Positions 10,494-18,369 of a DNA stretch of 22,265 nt are shown here, one piece after another. Numbering within the stretch: the first letter of the stretch is position 1; each line of letters begins with the position of its first letter. Position numbers and translations under genes: made by a program. The notes beneath the pieces are model-generated. The model saw nothing but the letters and a program-made list of their open reading frames with translations. It made no database searches and had not been told where the DNA came from. Origin of the DNA: Isotricha intestinalis (lineage: Eukaryota > Ciliophora > Litostomatea > Vestibuliferida > Isotrichidae); assembly GCA_023807065.1 (NCBI GenBank), contig JAJJLU010003971.1:1-22265 (forward strand), given 5' to 3'.

Positions 10494-13400
10494 ATGGAAG
10501 AGAAAAAAAATATCTTAGATACATTAGATATTTATTTAAATAATTTATATGAAAATGAAGAACAAATTGATGATAATTATAAATTTGCATGCATAGCATA
10601 TATGGATTAATTTATATTTTCAAAAAAATTAAAGAATTAAATCTTCCTTTAGGAATAGATTTTTCATTTATTTTTTTGACAAAAGAAGGATTACCAACTG
10701 CAATGAATTAAACAATTAAAAAAATACAAGAACAGAAAGAAAAACTTAAAAATGAAAATAATAAAAATTTTAATCAATTTATTATAATGAGTTGGAATAT
10801 TTTAAAAAATGATGAAATAAATGATAATCCTTTTATAAAAAAGGGTAATACAATTCATATTAGGAAAAAAGATATGGACAGTTATAATGATTATTTAGAA
10901 GAATTGGAAAAATTAATTTCAAATAATAATATAGAATATATTGACAAACTCATTGAAAATAAATTAAATAAAGAAGGAAAATTATTAGATAGAGTAATTG
11001 TAAATTTAAATGATGAAGAGGAGATAGAAGAAGAAAATGAAGAAGAATCTGAAAAAGATGATAATGAAGATGAAAATGAAGAATCAAATAATTCAATTGA
11101 AATTGAAGAAAATGAAGATAATAATATTAATATGAAAAATAATGAAGAATCAAAATTAGGGAATATAATTAATGATTTTAAACAAATTATTAAATCTGAT
11201 AATAATGAAGATTTAAATTTTTTTGATAAATATAAAAATTTTTTTGATGAAAAAAATTTTATATTAACTGAAAAATCAAAGGAAAGATTATTATTATTAA
11301 AAAAGTTAATAGAATTAAAGATTCCTGTTTTATTAGAAGGACCTACAGGAGCATCAAAAACATTATCAGCAGAAATAATATGTGAATTATTATTAAAAGA
11401 AAAAGGAGAAATAAATGAAAAAAAATTACCAATTGAATTTAACTTAAGTTCAGAAACAAGAATTCCTGATTTATTAGGTAAATATGTAGGAAGTAAATCT
11501 TCATTTGGAGGAATGAAAATGAAAGATGGTCCTTTTATTGATGCTTATAAAAATGGTAGAATATTAATTTTAGATGAAAGTAATTTAGCTTCTAAAACAG
11601 TTTTACAATGTATTGGAGAAGCAATTGATAATAATTTTTTAAGTATTGATATATCAGGAAGACCTTTAAAAAAAAATTTATAAAAAGAAAGGTTTTTCAA
11701 TTATAGCTACACAAAATCCTAATACTGGATTTTATTCTCAAAAAAGACAAAATTTAGGAAAAGAATTTTTATCAAGATTTCAAATTATATATTTTCCTTC
11801 ATTTACAGAATTTGAATTAAAACAAATTGCTTTAGGATTAGGAAAAAGATTTAATTTAAAAAAAAATTTATCAAATATAAATTATGAATTATTTATTGAT
11901 GATTTTATTAAATTTCATATTGAATGGTTAAAAAATGAAATTATATGTTTTACAATAAGAGAAATTGCAGCAACAATTAAAGCTTTATCACCTGATGAAA
12001 AAAGAGATAAAAATAAAATTATAACTACAGATATTTATAATACTATTATGATAATTTATGGTGCAAGATATCCTAAACAAAAAAAAAATGAACTTGAAAA
12101 TGTTTTTAAAAAATATGAAAGTTTCAAATTATTATCAAATTCTAAACCAGAAATTCCAAAAAATTTTCCAATCATTTATGAAAATGAAACAATAAATCAA
12201 GCAATTTATTCTATATTATTTTCACTTTAAAATGAAAGACATGTAATTATAACAGGTAAAGAAGGAAATGGAAAAACTCAATTAGCAAAATGGATTTCTG
12301 AATATTGGAATAATAAAAATAATGAAAAAGAAAATGATGATGATATATATTTTTGTGTTTGTACAGAAAATTTAACATGTAGAGATATAATTAGTGGACA
12401 ATATATTAAAAATTTAGATGGAAAAGAAATAGGAGAAGAATTAATTGAATGGAAATCTGGATTTTTATTAAATGCAATTGAAAAAGGAAAATGTTGTATT
12501 TTAGATTCATTAGAAGAAGCACCATCAACAATAACAGAAAGATTAAATGGTTTATTAGATAAAAAATATAATAATGAAAAACAATATTTTAATCTATATG
12601 AAAATCCAAAAAAGAAAAAAATTGAAATCCATGAAAATTTTAGATTAATAGGTACTTGTGAATATAAAAATATAAATCAAATGAGTCCTGCATTTATTAA
12701 CAGATTTGATATTATATATTTAGAAGATCAATTAATCGAAATGGAAGATTCACAAATTAAGGAATTTATTAGTTATTTATTAAATAATAGTAATATTGAA
12801 GATTTAATAATTAGAAAAAAATCATCAGAAGATGAAATGAAAGATAAGTCTTTTTATAAAGATGAGAATAATTCCATTAATCTCTCACAAATTCAATTGA
12901 CTGAATATTCAACATATAATACAGAAAATAATTATCAAGACTTAAAAGATTTAACATTTAATAAATATAAAAAAAGATTAAATGAAAAATCAAAAGAAAT
13001 TTCATTAGCATTAGAATTATCTCAATTATGTAAAAGTATTAAATTATATGATTTAATATTTTATAATTTAATATTAGAAAAAAAGATTACTTCTGAAGAA
13101 TTAGTTGATCTTTCTTATAATATATTAATAAATATTTCAAATTTCAATGAATGAAAAAATTTGTGATTTTATTTTGAATAATTATTTACAAAATAATGAT
13201 GAGAAAGAATTAAAATTTTTTTTTCAAAAATCAGAAAAATTATTATCTTTTATGGTTAAAATTTATTTAGCTTCATTTATAAATTTACCTTTAATAATAG
13301 AAGGATCAACTGGAACAGGTAAAACTTCTTCAGCAATTGCATTTTCAAAAATTAGAGAAATAATATTCAAAGAAGAACCATTTTATAAATTATATTCTTT

Positions 13401-14456
13401 TAATGCAAATACTAAATCAAGTGATTTATATGGAACATATTCAATAAATAAAGAATATTTAGATGGAAGTTTGACTTATAGTTTAAAAAAGGGATTAACA
13501 TTTATTGCTGATGAAATGAATTTATCAAATCCAAAAAATTTAAAATCTTTAGCTCCTATATTAGAACCAAATTTTGAAAAATTTATTTATATTCCAAATA
13601 TAAATGAAAGAATAAAAATTGATAATAAATTTTATTTTATAGTATGTCAAAATGAAGCAGGAACTGAAGGTAGAAATATTTTACCATATACAATTCAAAA
13701 AAGATTAAAAATATTAAAATATCCTAATCCAGATGAAGATGATTTATTAAAAATATGTAAAATTATAAAAAATATTATTTATACAAAAAAAGATTCAAAC
13801 AATAATGATGAAAAATTAGGTAAATTTTATCTTGAATATAACAAAGAAATTCTTGAATATAATAAAAAAAAATCATAAACTTAGCCCAATTATCTTTCAG
13901 AGATATTAAAAAAATATTTAAAAGAATAGAATATCAAAATCAAGAACAATATAAAGATAATTTTATAAATATTAAATTATATCATAATATACTATTTTAT
14001 ATTCTTTCTTCAATAGATGAAAATAATTTAAATGATTTAATAGATATTATAGTTGGAATAATTATAAAAATCTTTAAAAATGAAAATGAAATAAATGAAC
14101 CAGATAAATTAAAAGATTTATATAAATGTTTCCCTAAATTAAATAAAAAAGATAATAATATTATAATTGAAAAGGGATATTGTGCAATTAAAATTAATGA
14201 TGATATTTTTTCTATAATAAATGAAGAAAAAAATAGTCAAAAAATAAAAATTAAAATAAATGAAATAAATAATTTACCCAATTTATATAATGCAATTTTT
14301 AAAATATATTTAGCATATAAAGAAGAAACTTATTGTAAACCCAACCTTATATATATTTAATACATTAATAAAATTAAATAAATTTTTTATTATCTTTATT
14401 TTCTTTTATAATTTTCAAAATAAATAAAATTTCATCTAATAAAAATCATAAATTGA
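10494..14456 (+). CDS. Multi-AAA+ ATPase, three dynein/midasin-type modules, TAA as Gln, four frameshifts
   Basis: The conceptual protein is about 1,320 residues from the ATG at 10494 (MEEKKNILDTLDIYLNN) to TGA 14454-14456. Order: N-terminal helical part with GLPTAMNQTIKKIQEQKEK; a Glu/Asp/Asn-rich acidic tract (11008-11130); AAA1 with Walker A GPTGASKT (11339-11362), Walker B ILILDESN (11561-11584) and sensor-1 IIATQNPN; AAA2 with GKEGNGKT (12255-12278) and CCILDSLEEA (about 12493-12522); AAA3 with GSTGTGKT (13303-13326) and FIADEMNLS. A Walker B followed by E/S/M-N-L is typical of the MoxR/midasin/dynein-related AAA_5 group, which remodel protein complexes using ATP. TAA is read through at 10606 and 12228 (SLQNERHVIITGKEG), with family-like sequence on both sides. 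One-base frame changes occur at the A7 run near 10625, the A9 run near 11672, around 13138-13150, and the A9 run near 13870. After AAA3 the expected fourth module is missing; the end (YCKPNLIYI and beyond) looks truncated at a junction with an inverted fragment. Confidence 0.78.
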
Positions 14457-15098
14457 ATATTAATTTATTCATCTTGATTGTGAGAAAAATAATCATAAGA
14501 AAGAGAAATTAAATTTTGTTGTGATTCTATATTTTTATTAATAAATAAAATTTTCACAATTTGTTTATTTATATGAGTTTGTTTTATAATTGAAAACTTT
14601 TGGAATATTAATATGTTCTTAAATAAATTATTTAATATTTTAGGTAATTGAATAACAATTAATCTTTCTTAAAATTCATTTATTATTGGAATTATTTCAA
14701 TAATATAATGATAAAAAATAGTACATTCAGTTTCTAAATTTTATTCTTAAAGAATTCCTCTATTTACTCTTATTAATATTTTTGAAATTGTAATTAAACA
14801 ATTTCTTGTTGATTGAAATAATATTGGAAATGTTATTATTGCATTATATGAATATTATTAATTAACATTTATCAAATACATTTTCCAAATATAAATTCTC
14901 CAATAAAACAATTTTCATCATATCTACTTATTTTAGGAAATTCTCTTTCAATTAAAATATTTATTATACTTTTTAATAGATAAGGAATTGCTTGATATTT
15001 TATTTAAAGAATAATTTATAAATTATTTCAACAAATTCAAATCCAGTTGTAATTTGATCTGAAAGAAGAACATCATATGCTTTATCTAATAAATCTCA
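14432..15098 (-). pseudogene. Inverted internal fragment of the giant AAA+/VWA family
   Basis: Seen, downward on the minus strand: DLLDKAYDVLLSDQITTGFE (from 15095), then YQAIPYLLKSIINILIEREF and YDENCFIGEFIFGK after one frame change. A third frame, TGA-free from about 14877 to TGA 14434-14432, begins MYLINVNQQYSYNAIITFP and contains PILFQSTRNCLITISKIL, RGILQEQNLETECTIFYHYI, IIPIINEFQERLIVIQLPKI and NIESQQNLISLSYDYFSHNQ. TAA is read at ILQEQ, EFQERL and NVNQQ, where Gln fits. There is no ATPase motif; it looks like a helical linker region. It lies between two plus-strand family segments (three AAA+ modules before, VWA after), so an inversion within one original gene is plausible. A TGA at 15098 precedes the first recognisable residue. 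It could instead be part of a separate paralogue. Confidence 0.5.
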
Positions 15099-15101
15099 AA
15101 T

Positions 15102-16170
15102 ATGGGCAAGTTTTTATATTATTTATCAGAAGAATATAAATATGAAAATACTAATATTGTATCTGCTATTAGAGGTACTTATAATGTTTCTAATGAAAGA
15201 AAATAAGAACATTTTGAATAATTTTATTTATTTGAATTGATGGTCTATTTAAAGAGAAAAAATATTAGAATAAATTAATTATTGTGTGTCTAAAAATGTT
15301 TTAGGTTATTGGAATTTGTTTTGGTTATTATCCTTATGGTATTGAAAGATTATTCTTATTATTGTTTATTCTAGATTACCAAATAAAATTATTGATGATA
15401 TTATTCTTAGTTTTTCTGATTCAAAAACAAATAATTTTGATTTAAATTTAAAAGATACTAGATTTAACATTTATGAATAATTCATTTGAAAATTTTAAAA
15501 AATATAAATCAGAAAAATTCATTAGTGAAACATTCAAAAGGAATTTGTATTTATTTAATTTCATTTTCTTTTTATAAGAAAAAAATCAAAATCTAGATTA
15601 TGAAGAAAAACTCCAAACAACAGAAGGTTTAATAAGAAATATAAGGTATCTAGAAAATAACACTTAAAAACAAAAAAACATCAGTCGTAATGTTATATTC
15701 AACAGAAATCAACTTAAGAGAAAATGAATTTTTATCCTATAGATATTATATAAATAAATCTCAATTAGGAAAATTTTATTGTATATCAAGATCATTAGAA
15801 TATTTAGGAATTCAAATCAGCAATAGAAAAATTAATTAATAATAATAATGGTTTTTGGGATTATTATAATTGTTTAATTTTAAATAGTGAGCAGAATTAT
15901 CAAAAAAAAATCATTATTATGAATAATAATACCCAAATTTATTGAGAGAATTTATAAAAGTAATTATTCAATTTTGGAAAAATGGGGAGGATTAGGTCAA
16001 TTTTCAGATAATCCACCATTTACTTTTTAAACTAATTTAATTCTTGAACAATTCTTCAATAAATTAATTAATTTTAGAATAGGTTGTTTTCATGAAGGAA
16101 AATAAATATTAAAAAGAGTTGAATCAGAAATATTTGAAGAAAAAGGAACATTTATAGAAAAGAACATATA
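15102..16170 (+). pseudogene. VWA domain and C-terminal region of a giant AAA+/VWA family protein, many frameshifts
   Basis: An ATG at 15102 opens MGKFLYYLSEEYKYENTNIV and SAIRGTYNVSNERK (two TAA as Gln follow). A frame change leads to the VWA core IDGLFKEKKYQNKLIIVCLK and GICFGYYPYGIERLF (15236-15357), parallel to LTDG...GIGIGIYPKRIENIF at the left edge of the window. Then follow VYSRLPNKIIDDIILSFSDS, FENFKKYKSEKFISETFKR, YSTEINLRENEFLSYRYYI, GGLGQFSDNPPFTFQTNLIL and NFRIGCFHEGKQILKRVESE, with TAA read in FTFQTN and EGKQIL. At least five frame changes are needed. The beta-strand plus IDG arrangement supports a VWA fold; the DxSxS metal loop was not seen. It probably belonged to the same original gene as the AAA+ modules upstream, separated now by the inverted segment. 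Confidence 0.55.
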
Positions 16171-16589
16171 ATAAATACTTATCAAAGGCCTTTAATTACA
16201 CATAATTTATATTATCAAATAATATAATATTTTTTTTATTGTCTTATCTCATATAAACACTTTTTTCCATATTTTTTATTATTAATATTTTTATCAATTT
16301 GTTTCAGATTATATAATATTAATTTATTAAATATAATTTTTCATTAATTTTCAATATTAAATATTTCCAAATTACAGTCATTTTTTGTCTTAATAAAAAA
16401 TTTTATATATTTATTTATTATAAATAATGAGAAAAAAATTATTTTTGAATAAATATTATTTAAATTAAAAAGAAATTTTTAAACATTATTTCTTTTCCAA
16501 TTTTAAATCTATTATATTTTATATTTTAATTGAAAATAATAATTTTGATTATTCTAAGTTTTGATTTTATTTATTAAAAAATAAGGGAA
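16171..16589. other. Tail of the VWA region or spacer, hydrophobic frames
   Basis: Two plus frames remain open without TGA past 16170 and encode hydrophobic stretches (for example FILSNNIIFFLLSYLIQT), which might be a C-terminal membrane segment of the preceding gene. A 45-codon ATG frame at 16427 (MRKKLFLNKYYLNQKEIF...) ends at a TGA near 16561. Nothing here is recognised. Confidence 0.3.
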
Positions 16590-17132
16590 ATGTAAATGAA
16601 GAAAGTAAAATATAAACCTCTTTTTTTTATAAAAAAAGAATTAACAAAATAAAATATATAAATAAAAATTGAAGATAAAAAATATTAATAAACAAATTAA
16701 ATCAAAATTCATTATTTCCATTTAACATTATTAAATCAATTTTTATCTCCTACATTTTATAAAAGAAATGATGAGAACAAAGTAAAATTAATAATAGAAA
16801 TAAAATAAAAAAAAAGATAAAGAAATTTTAATATATAATTTTTCAAATTATTTTAATTTTATTAAGAAATTTATAAGTTAAAAATATTATCAAAATTATT
16901 CAAATATACTTCGATTTTTTACAATAATTTTGACTCTATAATTTCATCACGTTTTCTTCAAATAATATTTATTTTAATTAGATTTTTAATTTCTATATTC
17001 TTATTAATCGTTCAAATTTTTAATTTTTTCAAATAAAAAAATTATTAATAAAATAATATTCATTCTTTAAAATTCTTAAATCATTACAATTATAATTATA
17101 TAATATTGATAATAATAAAAAGATATAAATGA
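16590..17132 (+). CDS. Unrecognised protein of about 180 aa with a hydrophobic segment
   Basis: With TAA read as Gln the frame runs from ATG 16590 to TGA 17130-17132 without interruption, using more than a dozen TAA. It begins MQMKKVKYKPLFFIKKELTK and includes IHYFHLTLLNQFLSPTFYKR, a basic/Asn-rich middle, and a hydrophobic run (residues about 120-145: IIFILIRFLISIFLLIVQIF) that could be a membrane segment. No conserved motif is visible. A frame of this length is not far from chance where only TGA terminates, so this is a weak call. Confidence 0.3.
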
Positions 17133-17915
17133 AAAATACAAAAATTTGAATATATATTTAAATCATTTAAAAATAAAAATAAATTAATAAAAAAATATAT
17201 TTATAGAAAATTTATCTTTATAACTCATTTATTTTAATATTAGTTTATAGATTTTAAAAATAAAAAAATTTATTCTTTTTTTTAACATCCACAATAATTA
17301 TCTTCAAATATATAATATAAATCAAACATAATTTTCTTATAAATTCATTATAATTAAATCAAAAACTTGTTTTAAGTTATTTTTCCTTTTATAGAATTTG
17401 GAAAAAATTTTAAAAAATAAAAATAATGAAAAAAGGAATGAATATAAGGAATAAATATATAAATTTTGTATATTATATCCAAATAATACTTTTAAAAAAA
17501 GATATAACTTAATTTATTTAAATACCATAATATATTATCAATTTATGAATATAATACAAATATAGAAAGAATAATTTAGAATAAGATTTTCAAATTTTGA
17601 TAAAGAAAATAAAAATTCTTCTTAACTATATATTATTATTTAATGAAATTTTATTTTAAATTTAAATAATTGGGTATCAAAAAATTGAATAATAACTCAG
17701 ATTAAATTTCAAATATTTTAGATAAAAATGAAAATGATATGAGTTTGAATTTTTGATATATATTTTTCATAAAAAATTATCTATATAATTTAAAATAAAT
17801 AATTATTTATATTTTTTTCTAAATCATCTTTATAAAAGTAGAACATTTATATTTTAAAGAATTATGATAAAATTAAATTTAATTTATTTGATTTTCAAAT
17901 GTTATTTTATAGAAT
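17133..17915. other. AT-rich spacer
   Basis: No gene, motif or repeat of note was recognised on either strand. Confidence 0.45.
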
Positions 17916-18239
17916 ATGTAAAAATTATCATATTATATCGATCCAACTAATGATAAAAATGATAAAGGAGTTAATATTAGTATTTTATATTTATTCAAAA
18001 ATTATTGTTTTTAATGTCTGTGGGAATGGGGAAATCGATTCTTAAGTGAAATTATTTTAAATATGTCTAAAATGGAATATTTTTATAATGTTTTTCTCTT
18101 TTTTGAATGTTTTAATTATTTATTTTAAATGATAAATTAAATTTTTGATAAATAAAAATTGAATAAATACAAAAAAATTTTGAATTAATTAATTTAATGG
18201 GATTAAGATTTTTTAAATTTTAATTTCTTTTCTTATTGA
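17916..18239 (+). CDS. Unrecognised protein of 107 aa, TAA as Gln, TGA stop
   Basis: The frame from ATG 17916 to TGA 18237-18239 is complete under the ciliate-type code with about eight TAA. It begins MQKLSYYIDPTNDKNDKGVN and continues ISILYLFKNYCFQCLWEWGN, RFLSEIILNMSKMEYFYNV. The mixed composition, including Cys, Trp, Gly and Asp codons that are rare in random AT-rich DNA, favours a real coding sequence. The aromatic/hydrophobic pattern suggests an all-helical protein. No family was recognised. It is convergent with the kinase-like gene on the minus strand and overlaps the uncertain extension of that gene's 3' end. Confidence 0.4.
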
Positions 18240-18369
18240 AAGAAATTATCTCCTTTTATTAGATTCTAAATATCATATATTCATTAATACTTAATGAATA
18301 AATTATATTAATAAATTTAATATTATTCAAATAATTTAATTTATATTTATTCTTATATTATATATTATA

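Noticed and set aside
11660..11695. Spliceosomal intron at the first AAA+ frame break
   Set aside because: No GT...AG interval fits; the break lies in an A9 run and a one-base change restores the frame into an ATQNP sensor motif.
13130..13160. A genuine stop and new gene start at the TGA/ATG overlap between AAA2 and AAA3
   Set aside because: Possible, but the two ATPase modules belong together by architecture, and a one-base change in a T run joins them without loss.
14870..14900. TGA as Trp in FGKCI[TGA]
   Set aside because: The adjacent frame reads FGK followed by MYLINVNQQYSYNAIITFP without a stop, so a frameshift before the TGA explains it better.
10494..16170. Calling the AAA+ gene a midasin (MDN1/Rea1) orthologue
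   Set aside because: Only three AAA+ modules are visible, there are other copies in the window, and the VWA lacks a visible DxSxS loop; only the general architecture is shared.
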